Assembly (NCBI RefSeq): GCF_000355905.1 | Contig: NZ_APLF01000002.1 | Coordinates: 1 to 64,000, forward strand | Source: Psychroflexus gondwanensis ACAM 44 | Lineage (GTDB): Bacteria; Bacteroidota; Bacteroidia; Flavobacteriales; Flavobacteriaceae | Length of the DNA stretch: 64,000 nt | Reading direction: 5' to 3' | Part shown: positions 53,501 to 61,397 of the stretch, piece by piece | Layout: each line of letters starts with the position of its first letter | Numbering within the stretch: position 1 is the stretch's first letter | The notes under the pieces: model-generated | What the model was told of the DNA's origin: nothing | Seen by the model: only the letters and a program-made list of their open reading frames with translations | The model's database searches: none | Made by a program: the position numbers and the translations under genes

Positions 53501-53628
53501 CCTGGTAATTCATCAGTCTTACTGGTAATTTCTATATCACAATTGCAATCAGAATCTATGTTTTGAGAATAGGAGTCTATTGAAAATAGGATAGTACCTA
53601 AATTTATAATTGCAAATAACAAGATTTT
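50572..53628 (-). CDS. Large T9SS-secreted protein with type A sorting domain
   Basis: About 1018 residues. ATG at 53628 (MKILLFAIINLGTILFSIDSYSQN) begins a signal peptide; the frame opens 36 bases earlier. The first 350 residues are repetitive beta-strand units (for example NYGEFEYDQSLKLDENSEVVNYGKME), suggesting a beta-helix. The middle reads as surface-display sequence (TSGGYVTVDLDSDPVEYIPS and similar), and the last 80 residues form a type A CTD (RFQLYPNPSNTGYTYLKHN ... VFNMVGQNIE ... GIYLVKLTYRAQTTTHKLIVE) recognised by the type IX secretion system. Adhesin or matrix role is likely; no enzyme domain is seen. Confidence 0.85.
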   Translation of the reverse strand, partial: KILLFAIINLGTILFSIDSYSQNIDSDCNCDIEITSKTDELPGDGNSYDLTRNKTICFIGKFDYKIDWAKLGDNVTLCVGEEVKFKSKGLNFEGSKTIYNYGEFEYDQSLKLDENSEVVNYGKMESKFGFEGGSLNNLNGAELSIEGYSDFSSGSLFNDNSSAFKLKQKENTSLGTSMVFESQGESKFEGDIDNNGRLTLSGKSEFKKKLINNGFSTLSGELKFEEGYISNSPQANTEANGFLEIDGDVNLWEGHLEASAGLEFGNKTIVNERASIHFLGSAKFDELTLRGELYTELNCNTLEIKNAKGWGGKISANSASTISVKDLNKLPSNWILQGNVTSEKCNTNGEIVVWLGSKSSDVEDKDNWSGKIKNKSVLIPKTNFNPIFNKNVSLFNVIIKEGAVLTNLAEIEIKGNLFSKGDLNSIYGNFSFKGDALQTISLASKANIGSLIIDNTKDDVSLARGSIDIFKKIELKSGNLITNYNHANPEDNLITFKSDSLNTAILAEVQNGSQIIGGMRTEKYMSKSNRAFRYLSSSLNSVGTILDDWQEGVHNTVNNFNSNKNPHPGYGTHITGSKQGAKGFDASLSGNPSLFTWDITSNNWASFSNTDQNKLEAGNSYSLLLRGDRSTNIYSNNSAYTGSTTLRSTGELVFGDIDLSSELHPNPQGFSLIGNPYQAQVDMKRLLQESSSHLKKNFYYAWSPALQTSGGYVTVDLDSDPVEYIPSRQELNTAIAGSFKYIQPNQAVFIETAETANDQNQPSLVFKEEYKTDNTFNNEAFSTPETLGKIDLTLIRKDDNKVVDGVRLKFNDNYSNDVNQFDATKVWNTEESFSILENDSNYLAIEKRKYPTADEKLNFWIGNYTATEYSMFITMTDVDEFDVYFKDTYTDEEYPLNSGENKMTFEVDKTIAESVNSNRFEIRFERVTLGTSQNEMATRFQLYPNPSNTGYTYLKHNPDFDNELTVSVFNMVGQNIEISKDRVSSGELKLNTSSLNSGIYLVKLTYRAQTTTHKLIVE

Positions 53629-53982
53629 CATGTCTGTAATTTTTTGCAAAACTAAATCAGACAATAGAATATGAATAAATAAACATAGCTATATATTAAT
53701 ATATATTGCTATTTTAAAGTTAATGTTTTTTTAATTATACCGTTGTGATGGCTTTGTTTGTAGGCCTTGTACTACTATTTCGTTTTCGTAGCAAGATGAT
53801 TTTGAATTGATTTGATTGATAAGTTTCACGATATTTTAAAAAAGGCAATATTGATTAACAATAAGGAAGTGGCATTACTTTGTAAATTTGAATAGATAAA
53901 CATTATGAATAGAATTCGGAGCTTATTATTGAAATTTATAGAGAAATATACTTTACACATCTTGGATAGTTAAAATTATACA

Positions 53983-54430
53983 ATGACCCATAAAACTTTT
54001 CTAAACACTATCAGCGACAACAATTTTGATGAACTCAAACAGATTATTGATTCATTACTAGAATAGATTAACTATAAAGATAAATGATGCTTTATTCCTT
54101 TATGGTTTATTTCATTTTTTGGAGAGATAAAAACGATGGAGAGCTGTTTACTTAAGATCAGAATATAGATGCTTTAGATGTTACAGGTCACTCAGCTTTA
54201 ATAGGAGTGATTTGAAAAGGTAATAGGGAGTTGGCAGCGTTGCTTAGGGTATAATGTTGTCCTAATGAATGCGAATGCAGCAAAAATAATAATTTATGAG
54301 ATAAGTTTTATACCTCCTGAGCTAGTGGCTATTTTAATCAAGTATGCTGTCGACCTACCTAAAAACATAAAGAAGGTTTCACGACAAAAAACCATGTTCG
54401 ATAGTTTGAATTTGAACGTTTACTGTAATT
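53983..54430 (+). pseudogene. Relic of an ankyrin-repeat protein
   Basis: Fragments read MTHKTFLNTISDNNFDELKQIIDSLLE (53983 to a stop at 54064), then GHSALIGVI followed by a stop and KGNRELAALLR (about 54190-54246), and later PPELVAILIKYAVDLPKNIK (54313 on). These are pieces of ankyrin units (TALxxAxxxGxxELVxLLI) in mixed frames with stops. The gene is dead; its original length is unknown. Confidence 0.5.
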
Positions 54431-54463
54431 GCTGCAGCAACTGTTTATCTTGATATAGGGTAT

Positions 54464-54491
54464 AAAAAAAGCCGAATCTTTCGATTCGGCT
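54464..54491 (-). terminator. Terminator of proteorhodopsin gene
   Basis: GCCGAATC-tttc-GATTCGGC with an A run on the plus strand, which becomes a T run after the stem on the minus strand, 23 bases after the stop. Confidence 0.8.
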
Positions 54492-54513
54492 CAATAAATT
54501 TTAGGCGTGAATG

Positions 54514-55245
54514 TTATTGTGAAGATTTAGTTGCTAAAGCAAAAATCACTAATCCAAATCCAATTTTATTCACAGCATCACCGATGTTGTAAACAACATC
54601 CATAAATGAAGCATCTACACCAAAGTCAAATCCAAATAATCCACCTGGAGTTCCTAAGATGTAACCTAAAGGATAGATAGCCCATCCTACAAGTACGAAC
54701 CAACATAAAATGTTGTGAGCTTTTAAAACTTCTCCACCAGCACTTACTGCTAGTTTCTTAGCTTCACCAAACCATACAATGTAGACAATGAAAAAGTAAG
54801 CTATACCTGAAGCTAGACCCCACTGCCAAGAGTAATCTGGTTGAACAGCTTCACCAAAGTAACCTGTTACTAACATCACTACTGACCAGAAAATCAATTT
54901 CCACATCAGGCTAGCTTTTGCACCAGCTACTCTTAAAATAAGGAAGAATTCAACACACATAAGTGGTACTGTTAAAACCCAGTCTACATATCTAAAGAAT
55001 GTAGGTGATTCTCCAAAAGCATCCCAATAATCTCTCATGTAGAAATAGTGGACTGCTGCAATAAAAGTAATCAAACCTGATACTAATACAGATGTTCTCC
55101 ACTTTTTATCAAATTGACTTAATGATAAAAAGAAAAAGGCAGATGCAGCCAACATGGCCATACTACCTACAAAAAAAGTGAAACCAACGTAGTCGTCATT
55201 AGCGAGCTTTGAAACGTCGGCCATAAAGTACATAAATGTTCTCAT
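54514..55245 (-). CDS. Proteorhodopsin, green-absorbing proton pump
   Basis: A 243-residue seven-helix microbial rhodopsin. FFRYVDWVLTVPLMCVEFFLIL (helix C) holds the proton acceptor Asp88, Thr92 and the donor Glu99 (DTE motif). Met96 at the colour-tuning site predicts green absorption. GDAVNKIGFGLVIF has the retinal Schiff-base Lys227, and His66 matches the His paired with the acceptor. The N-terminus MADVSKLANDDYVGFTFFVGSMAM is close to flavobacterial proteorhodopsins. It pumps protons outward in light. Divergent to blh, 96 bases apart from its ATG. Confidence 0.96.
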   Translation of the reverse strand: MRTFMYFMADVSKLANDDYVGFTFFVGSMAMLAASAFFFLSLSQFDKKWRTSVLVSGLITFIAAVHYFYMRDYWDAFGESPTFFRYVDWVLTVPLMCVEFFLILRVAGAKASLMWKLIFWSVVMLVTGYFGEAVQPDYSWQWGLASGIAYFFIVYIVWFGEAKKLAVSAGGEVLKAHNILCWFVLVGWAIYPLGYILGTPGGLFGFDFGVDASFMDVVYNIGDAVNKIGFGLVIFALATKSSQ

Positions 55246-55341
55246 AGCGTTATAAAATTTAAGTTTGTTTAATCAAATGTAGTAATAAATTAAACACGAA
55301 ATTTTAGTTTTAAGAAAATTTTTGAATTAATTTTGCGTAAT
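55246..55341. promoter_or_regulatory. Divergent promoter region between proteorhodopsin and blh
   Basis: On the minus strand, TACATTTG at 55281-55274 fits the Bacteroidetes -7 consensus TAnnTTTG about 28 bases before the proteorhodopsin ATG, with TTTCG 16-20 bases upstream as a weak -33. On the plus strand, TAATTTTG (55328-55335) is a -7-like box immediately before blh. Both are sequence matches only. Confidence 0.4.
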
Positions 55342-56238
55342 ATGAATGTATATAGGAGGAGTTTTTATAATTACATAATACTTTTTAGTTTGCTTGCCAT
55401 ATTGGGTTCAGAAGTTCTTTCATCAGAAATTCAGTATGTTATAGCTCTTTTAGGTATTTTTAGTTTAGGTATTTTACACGGGTCTAACGACTTATTTGTA
55501 ATTGAAAATTTAAACTCGAATTCTCAAAAACCAAATTTTTATAAGTCTTTATTTACTTACTTGGGAGTTGTTCTGTCTTTTGTAGCTGTGTTTTATTTTA
55601 TCCCCATTTTTGCTCTGGCTGCATTTGTCATTATAAGTTCTTATCATTTTGGAGAACAGCACTTTCACCATAAGCTGCAAAACACTCAATCTTTGTGGTC
55701 GTCCTTATTTTTTCTGTTTTATGGACTCTTCGTTTTGTTTTTGTTGTTAAGCTTAAATTCAAACGAAGTTATCCTTATTGTCGAAGATATGACTGGCCTT
55801 CTTATTGCCAATCAATTTTTAATAATCGTTCTTTTTACTTCAGCACTAGGAAGTATAGGTTTGTTTGTCTTCCTATCCAAAACGAATCCAAAGCTTAAGG
55901 CCTCACTTTTTCCTAATGTGATATACCTTATTTTATTTACGGCTTTATTTGCTGTTAGTAATGTAGTCTGGGGTTTTGCCACTTATTTTGTGCTTTGGCA
56001 TAGTTTACCCTCTTTGAAGGATCAAGTTAATTCCTTATACGGAACCTTTAATTTTAAAAACTTTTTAAGTTATTTTAAAAAAGCATTCCCGTATTGGTTG
56101 GCCTCAATTATAGGGATGCTCGTTGTCGTATGGCTGTTTAAGGATTCTAAAAACTTTTTATCCCTTCTCTTTGCCTTTATAGCTGCTATTACTTTTCCAC
56201 ATGTATTCATTATGAGAAAACTATTCGATAAAAATTAA
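55342..56238 (+). CDS. blh: Beta-carotene 15,15'-dioxygenase, Brp/Blh family
   Basis: A membrane protein of about 298 residues that cleaves beta-carotene into retinal for proteorhodopsin. GILHGSNDLFVIENL and YHFGEQHFHHKLQ are the Brp/Blh histidine motifs, and FVLWHSLPSLKDQVN is the third His region. About eight membrane helices. The frame opens at TTG 55333, but ATG 55342 (MNVYRRSFYNYIILF) is more natural. No carotenoid genes lie nearby. Confidence 0.93.
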   Translation: MNVYRRSFYNYIILFSLLAILGSEVLSSEIQYVIALLGIFSLGILHGSNDLFVIENLNSNSQKPNFYKSLFTYLGVVLSFVAVFYFIPIFALAAFVIISSYHFGEQHFHHKLQNTQSLWSSLFFLFYGLFVLFLLLSLNSNEVILIVEDMTGLLIANQFLIIVLFTSALGSIGLFVFLSKTNPKLKASLFPNVIYLILFTALFAVSNVVWGFATYFVLWHSLPSLKDQVNSLYGTFNFKNFLSYFKKAFPYWLASIIGMLVVVWLFKDSKNFLSLLFAFIAAITFPHVFIMRKLFDKN

Positions 56239-57044
56239 TCTGTATTGATTTTCATTCGAAAGCTTTGACTTACTTCATCAAAAACAATTAAATCTTTTGG
56301 AAATAAAGAATTGAATGTCCCTTTTTGAATTAATTCTGAAGGAGTCCCATAAGTAACTTTCCCTTGATCGATAAGAATAATCTTATCACAAAGCTGCAAC
56401 GCCAAATTGATTTCGTGAGAAGCAAAAAGAATGCTTTTCTGAGACCGTTTCACTATAGACTTCAAAAGTTGCAACACATAGGCTTTATGATACATGTCTA
56501 GATGAGTAGTGGGTTCATCCATCAAAATTAAAGGGGTGTTTTGAGCTAAAGCTCTGGCAATTAAAACTTTTTGAAACTGTCCGTCACTTAGAGCATCGCA
56601 GGTTTTGTGTTGTTTCTGAAGTAACCCAACTTGTTCTATGGCTTCATTTACAAGACTTAAATCTTTTTGACTTAAGTGTCCCAGCCAGTTGGTATACGGA
56701 TGTCTTCCTAAAGCTACTAATTCAAACACAGAAAGTTGTTTGGAAACAGTTTCATTGGTTAATACCAAGCTTTGTTTTGAAGCTAAATCTTTGTTTTGTA
56801 AACTAGAAATAGAGGTATTATTGATTAAAATATCACCAGCAAGTGCAGGGATTATACCAGATAAGGTTTTTAATAATGTGGATTTTCCGGAACCATTAAT
56901 TCCTATGACAGCAACCAGTTCACTCGGCTGAATGTTAAAATCTATTTGACTTGCGATTTCAATAGTTTCCCTCTTTTCTTTATAGCCTATGCTCAAAGAA
57001 TTTGCTGTAAGTATCGAGGGAGTAGAATTAACTTCAGAAGACAT
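56235..57044 (-). CDS. ABC transporter ATP-binding protein (BtuD/FecE type)
   Basis: A 269-residue ATPase: GINGSGKSTLLKTL (Walker A), LSDGQFQKVLIARALAQNTPLILMDEPTTHLD (signature, here LSDGQ instead of LSGGQ, then Walker B), and the H-loop ASHEINLAL. Type II importer for cobalamin, haem or ferric siderophores. It is transcribed as the last of a three-gene operon with the permease (gap one base) and binding protein, convergent with blh by a four-base overlap. Confidence 0.88.
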   Translation of the reverse strand: MSSEVNSTPSILTANSLSIGYKEKRETIEIASQIDFNIQPSELVAVIGINGSGKSTLLKTLSGIIPALAGDILINNTSISSLQNKDLASKQSLVLTNETVSKQLSVFELVALGRHPYTNWLGHLSQKDLSLVNEAIEQVGLLQKQHKTCDALSDGQFQKVLIARALAQNTPLILMDEPTTHLDMYHKAYVLQLLKSIVKRSQKSILFASHEINLALQLCDKIILIDQGKVTYGTPSELIQKGTFNSLFPKDLIVFDEVSQSFRMKINTD

Positions 57045-57045
57045 T

Positions 57046-58068
57046 TTAAAATTTTAGTTTACGCTTTCTAACCAAAAGCCAGATAACAACTGGCGCACCA
57101 AATATAGAGGTTACAGCATTAATAGGTAATGTGCTATCACTACCGGGTAATTGGGCTATAATATCGCAAAGAATCATTAAAAAAGCACCACCAAAGATGA
57201 TATTGGGAAGTAAAATTTTATGATCATTGGTATTGACGATTTGTCTTACTAAATGCGGAACTGCTAAGCCCACAAAAGCAATTGGACCTGCAAAAGCGGT
57301 AGCGCTTCCTGCAAAAATGGAAGTGGATAAAATAATTAGGATTCGATTTCTATTTAATTTCACACCCATGCTTTTGGCATAATTTTCTCCTAAAAGTAAA
57401 GCGTTCAAGTTTTTAAGACAAATAAGCGCAAGTACAAGTCCAATGCACCAGCAAAGACTTAATATGCCAACCTCTCCCCAAGCTAAATTTCCTAGACTAC
57501 CAAAAGACCAAAAAATATATAATTGAAGTTCTTCTGCATTGCTAAAATAGGCGAGAACGCTAACCACAGCAGAAGTTAGACTTGCTACCATCAAACCAAT
57601 AATAAGAAGTGTCATGGTGTCTTTTACTTTCTGAGCCGTCGCTAGCACCGCAAGCATTACCAGAACACTACCTAAACTAGCGGCGATGATAATGGACCAT
57701 TTTGAAAACATAAACTCTCCAAAAATGCCAGAAAACAGTCCTGCACCCATCAACAGAATAGCAACCCCCAAACTTGCACCACTGCTTAAGCCTAAGACAT
57801 AAGGACCCGCTAAAGGATTTCTAAATAAGGTTTGCATCAGCAACCCACTTATAGCCAGACCAGAGCCAATGAGCAAAGCTGTAAGCGTTTTAGGTAATCT
57901 ATAGTTGACGATGATATATTCCCAGGTTGAATTTTCGGTAGAAATACCAAGTAAAATCTTCAGGACTTCGTCTATAGGAATAGAGACAGAGCCCAAAGAG
58001 AGACTCAATCCAATTCCAATGAGGAGTAAAACCACGAGACCTAGACTATTTACTATATTTTTATTCAA
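57046..58068 (-). CDS. FecCD/BtuC-family ABC transporter permease
   Basis: A 340-residue ten-helix permease: NYRLPKTLTALLIGSGLAISGLLMQTLFRNPLAGPYVLGLSSGASLG is the conserved first part and TAFAGPIAFVGLAVPHLVR the coupling/gate signature near 265. It pairs with the BtuD-like ATPase and BtuF-like protein. Overlaps the binding-protein gene by eight bases. Confidence 0.92.
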   Translation of the reverse strand: MNKNIVNSLGLVVLLLIGIGLSLSLGSVSIPIDEVLKILLGISTENSTWEYIIVNYRLPKTLTALLIGSGLAISGLLMQTLFRNPLAGPYVLGLSSGASLGVAILLMGAGLFSGIFGEFMFSKWSIIIAASLGSVLVMLAVLATAQKVKDTMTLLIIGLMVASLTSAVVSVLAYFSNAEELQLYIFWSFGSLGNLAWGEVGILSLCWCIGLVLALICLKNLNALLLGENYAKSMGVKLNRNRILIILSTSIFAGSATAFAGPIAFVGLAVPHLVRQIVNTNDHKILLPNIIFGGAFLMILCDIIAQLPGSDSTLPINAVTSIFGAPVVIWLLVRKRKLKF

Positions 58069-59194
58069 AGGCTAGGGGCTTAAAAAAGGTGAACGCTTCA
58101 TTTGTGAGTAAATCGGGGTGGAATATTTTCACTAGATCTTTCAAAATTAAATCCGGCCGGTTTGGACCTAATTCATAAAAAAGAACTCCCCCAGTTTCCC
58201 CTGTAGTTCTGGCCATTGTGAAAATATTCTTTTGTTGAAAGGCATCAAATTCTTGATAATGCGTATTGCTTTCCCTCAATTGTTCGTAAGAGATATATTG
58301 TCCTGGAGATATCCAAAATTCAGCTTGTTTAGCATCCTGCAAAACTGTTTCAAAAGCAAAAGCAGCACTGCCCTTTCCTTTAGTGTGATTATAAATATAA
58401 TCTGCGTGGGCATCTTCAAAAAATTGAGCCTGCCAGCTAGTTCCATAGGGAAGGTACCAACGGTCTTGATGCATAGCTCCTGCTATAACACTTGGTTTTT
58501 TACTGGAGGTCTTGGCTAGGTCTTTTAGAGACTGATAGGATTGCTCAACGTCTTCAAAAGCTTTTATGGATTGGTCTAACTCTCCAAGAAAAATACCAAA
58601 AAATTTGACCCATTCCGCTTTACCTAGGGCGCTTTTTTCAAGCCAATCTCCATTATAGACAATAGGTATTCCAGATTCTTGTAATTTGTTTAAAGCTTTA
58701 TTTTGTCCTTCTAGTGCAAAGCTAAAAATGACATCGGGATCTAGTTCTAAAACAATTTCAGTATTTATGGCTTCATTTTTACCCAGTTCTTTGATCTTTC
58801 CTTCAGCTATATATTCTCTAGCAGCTTCAGAAGAAATATAATCGAGATTGGGGAAACCAACGAGTTTTTTTAATTTATTCAGTGCGATTAATGAGGGGAT
58901 GTGGGTAGTTGAGGTTGTGACTAGCTTCTCGATAGGTAAATCGATCATCGCATCGTAGACCAACGAGTTAGGTAATTTAATCTCTTTATTTTTCAAAATA
59001 TAGACCAACTCTTTTTCAGCTTCTTGCCAAGGAGAATGGACGATGACTTTAGTAAAGTCTTCGTAACGATGTATCGAAAATCCTTCAGCATAAGTGATCT
59101 CAACTTCAGTAAAGTCTAGATCTTCTTCTTTTTTTGTGTTATTGACACACGAAAGCAAACCGATAAGAACTAATGCCCAGAGAATTTTTTTCAT
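58061..59194 (-). CDS. Type II ABC transporter substrate-binding lipoprotein (BtuF-like)
   Basis: A 377-residue lipoprotein; ATG at 59194 gives MKKILWALVLIGLLSCVNN with a lipobox Cys16, preferred over the frame opening at 59212. Helical-backbone binding protein: VTTSTTHIPSLIALNKLKKLVGF, then LDPDVIFSFALEGQNKALNKLQESGIPIVY, typical of BtuF/FecB (cluster A-II). Adjacent to the cobalamin riboswitch locus, so cobalamin or a corrinoid is the likely ligand; haem or siderophore cannot be excluded. Confidence 0.85.
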   Translation of the reverse strand: MKKILWALVLIGLLSCVNNTKKEEDLDFTEVEITYAEGFSIHRYEDFTKVIVHSPWQEAEKELVYILKNKEIKLPNSLVYDAMIDLPIEKLVTTSTTHIPSLIALNKLKKLVGFPNLDYISSEAAREYIAEGKIKELGKNEAINTEIVLELDPDVIFSFALEGQNKALNKLQESGIPIVYNGDWLEKSALGKAEWVKFFGIFLGELDQSIKAFEDVEQSYQSLKDLAKTSSKKPSVIAGAMHQDRWYLPYGTSWQAQFFEDAHADYIYNHTKGKGSAAFAFETVLQDAKQAEFWISPGQYISYEQLRESNTHYQEFDAFQQKNIFTMARTTGETGGVLFYELGPNRPDLILKDLVKIFHPDLLTNEAFTFFKPLAFE

Positions 59195-59317
59195 CACTAC
59201 AAATTTTGACAAAAGTATGATTAATTATTTCAAATTTTAAACTCCTCAAATCAAGCTTATTAAAATTAAATTCAGAAAAAGCTATCATTCTTTAAGAAAT
59301 GTTTAATTTTGCAATGC

Positions 59318-59502
59318 ATTTTGGTTCTCAAAGGTGTATTTCAACTTTTGAAGATTAAAAGGGAATTTCGTTAAAATCGGAAGCTGTTCCCGCAACTGTG
59401 CGCTTAGTACGCTTTGTGCGTATGCTTTACTTCAAAACTTCGTAACCACTGTCTGTTAAGATGGGAAGGTTAAGTAAAGACGCAAGCCAGGAGACCTGCC
59501 TC
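59318..59502 (+). promoter_or_regulatory. Cobalamin (adenosylcobalamin) riboswitch
   Basis: The leader of the BtuB-like gene contains the parts of a cobalamin riboswitch in order: AAAGGTG near 59330, AAAAGGGAA, GGAAGCTGTTCCCGCAACTGTG (59381-59403, split here for length: AGCTGTTCCCGC and AACTGTG), the P-stem segments GTAACCACTGTCTG, and the B12 box AGCCAGGAGACCTGCC at 59485-59500. It overlaps the first possible ATG (59504). Binding of the B12 form is expected to shut down expression of the receptor operon. Confidence 0.92.
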
Positions 59503-59551
59503 AATGTATAATTTAAAAACGAAGACTTTCGGGATAAAAGTCGAGTGGTGT

Positions 59552-61387
59552 ATGAAGCATTATATTTACTTATGCCTTTTGGTGTGTCTTTGGACATCCC
59601 CAACTGTTGCTCAATTGGACTCTATCCAAAAATTGGAAGAGGTGATCGTTGTGGATCGACAAATCAGTCGTTTTTCCACAGGGCAGCGTGTTCATAAAAT
59701 TTCCAGCTCGACTCTTCAAAATACACCTGGTTTACTTACCGATGTTTTAGGACAAGAAACTACTATATTTTTTAAACAAAATGGTTATGGTATGGTGTCG
59801 TCCCCAAGTTTTAGAGGAACGACTGCACAACAGACCGCTGTGGTTTGGAATGGGTTTAATATCAATTCGCAGTTCAATGGTCAAACCGATTTCAACACTT
59901 TATTGGTAGACGGTTTCGATGAATTATCTGTAAGGCCAGGCGGAGGGAGTGTCATCTATGGAACAGGCGCCATTGGAGGCAGTATTCATCTCAACAATCA
60001 GTTGAAATTTGACGGTGAAACTTCAGCACTATTAAGTGCTAGAGTGGGGAGTTTTTCAACTTTTCAAAATTTATTAAAAGCTTCTACATCCACAGATCGT
60101 TGGAGCTTATCTCTAGCTTTATCGAGGTTTTCTTCTGAAAATGATTACGATTGGCCTTCTACTAATCGGAAAAATATAAATGGAGATTTCGAACATTATA
60201 ATGCCAATTTGAGCCTTTCCACAAAACTTGGTGATGGACATAGGCTAACCTATCATGGAATGTATTTTAATGGGGATAGAAATTTCTCCTTGTTGTTTCC
60301 ATCAGATTCGCGATCAAATTATCTCAATGAAGACCAACGGCATATGTTGGAATGGGAGAAAGAATTTTCAAACGTAACCTCTGTATTGAAGATGGCCTAT
60401 TTTGGAGAAGATTTTCAATATACAGCCAATACAAATAATCCAAATCCTACTGGTGCTGGAGCTCAAACTGCTATAGCTAGATATAGTTTGTTTTATACTT
60501 ATAATGACTTCGATTTTAATGTCTTGAGTGAATATAATTATAGCACAGCAGATGGTGATAACGTCCAGGCCGATAGCCGAACTATTGCAAGTTTTGCTTT
60601 GCTCGCAAAACACCAATGGAAAAAACTGACTTCTGAAGTGAGTTTTAGACAGGAATATTCTAATGTTTATGATAGTCCATTTCTATTTAGTACAGGTTTT
60701 AATTATGTGTTTTCAAACTATGTAGAGGCTAAAGCTAAGGTGTCCAAAAACTTTAGAATCCCCACGTTCAATGATTTATACTGGGAGGGAAGTGGCCAAG
60801 CCGATTTGCAACCTGAAACTTCTAATCAGTTGGAAAGCTCTTTGATTTTTTCTAATGCTAAAAAAAATCATAGGTTTTCATTGACAGGATACTATAACGA
60901 TATCAATAACTTAATCCGGTGGATACCCAATGTAAATAATATCTGGGAGCCAGAAAACGTAGATGAAGTAGAAACCTATGGCCTTGAAGCACAACTAGAG
61001 TCAACATTTGAATTTGGAGAACATTTATTCCAGTTGAACTCTCTATATGGGTATACTATTTCTGAAAACAAACAAACAGGATTTCAACTTACTTATGTTC
61101 CAAAACATAAGTTGACAAATGGGTTTACATACACTTGGAATCGATTTTCAGTGGAATTACAAAATCAATACATCGGAGAAGTCTTTACAAGATCTAACAA
61201 TAGCGAAGGTGATATTCTTGAAGATTACTTGCTTTGGAACTCAGGGCTATCTTATAAATTCCCTAAGATTCAGAATCTTAAGTTATCCTTTCAAGTCAGG
61301 AATATAACCGACGCTGCTTACCAAACTGTAGAAAATAGACCCATGCCGGGGAGGCATTTTTTTATTCAAACTTTAATTAACTTTTAA
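59552..61387 (+). CDS. btuB: TonB-dependent outer-membrane receptor, BtuB-like
   Basis: A receptor of about 611 residues. ATG 59552 gives a signal peptide (MKHYIYLCLLVCLWTSPTVAQ); the earlier ATG at 59504 sits directly after the riboswitch and is less likely. A TonB-box-like DSIQKLEEVIVVD is followed by the plug (LGQETTIFFKQNGYGMVSSPSFRGTTAQQTAVVW and RPGGGSVIYGTGAIGGSIHL) and a 22-strand barrel ending with RNITDAAYQTVENRPMPGRHFFIQTLINF, which has the terminal aromatic residue. Uptake of cobalamin is inferred from the riboswitch. Followed 10 bases later by a lipoprotein. Confidence 0.92.
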   Translation: MKHYIYLCLLVCLWTSPTVAQLDSIQKLEEVIVVDRQISRFSTGQRVHKISSSTLQNTPGLLTDVLGQETTIFFKQNGYGMVSSPSFRGTTAQQTAVVWNGFNINSQFNGQTDFNTLLVDGFDELSVRPGGGSVIYGTGAIGGSIHLNNQLKFDGETSALLSARVGSFSTFQNLLKASTSTDRWSLSLALSRFSSENDYDWPSTNRKNINGDFEHYNANLSLSTKLGDGHRLTYHGMYFNGDRNFSLLFPSDSRSNYLNEDQRHMLEWEKEFSNVTSVLKMAYFGEDFQYTANTNNPNPTGAGAQTAIARYSLFYTYNDFDFNVLSEYNYSTADGDNVQADSRTIASFALLAKHQWKKLTSEVSFRQEYSNVYDSPFLFSTGFNYVFSNYVEAKAKVSKNFRIPTFNDLYWEGSGQADLQPETSNQLESSLIFSNAKKNHRFSLTGYYNDINNLIRWIPNVNNIWEPENVDEVETYGLEAQLESTFEFGEHLFQLNSLYGYTISENKQTGFQLTYVPKHKLTNGFTYTWNRFSVELQNQYIGEVFTRSNNSEGDILEDYLLWNSGLSYKFPKIQNLKLSFQVRNITDAAYQTVENRPMPGRHFFIQTLINF

Positions 61388-61397
61388 ACTCAAATCA

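Larger units (their letters stand above)
53665..54513. other. Spacer with ankyrin relic
   Basis: Nearly 850 bases with no intact gene. It contains the ankyrin-like relic from 53983 and the proteorhodopsin terminator at 54464. A short AT-rich repeat TATATATTAATATATATTGC lies just upstream of the T9SS gene. Confidence 0.45.
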
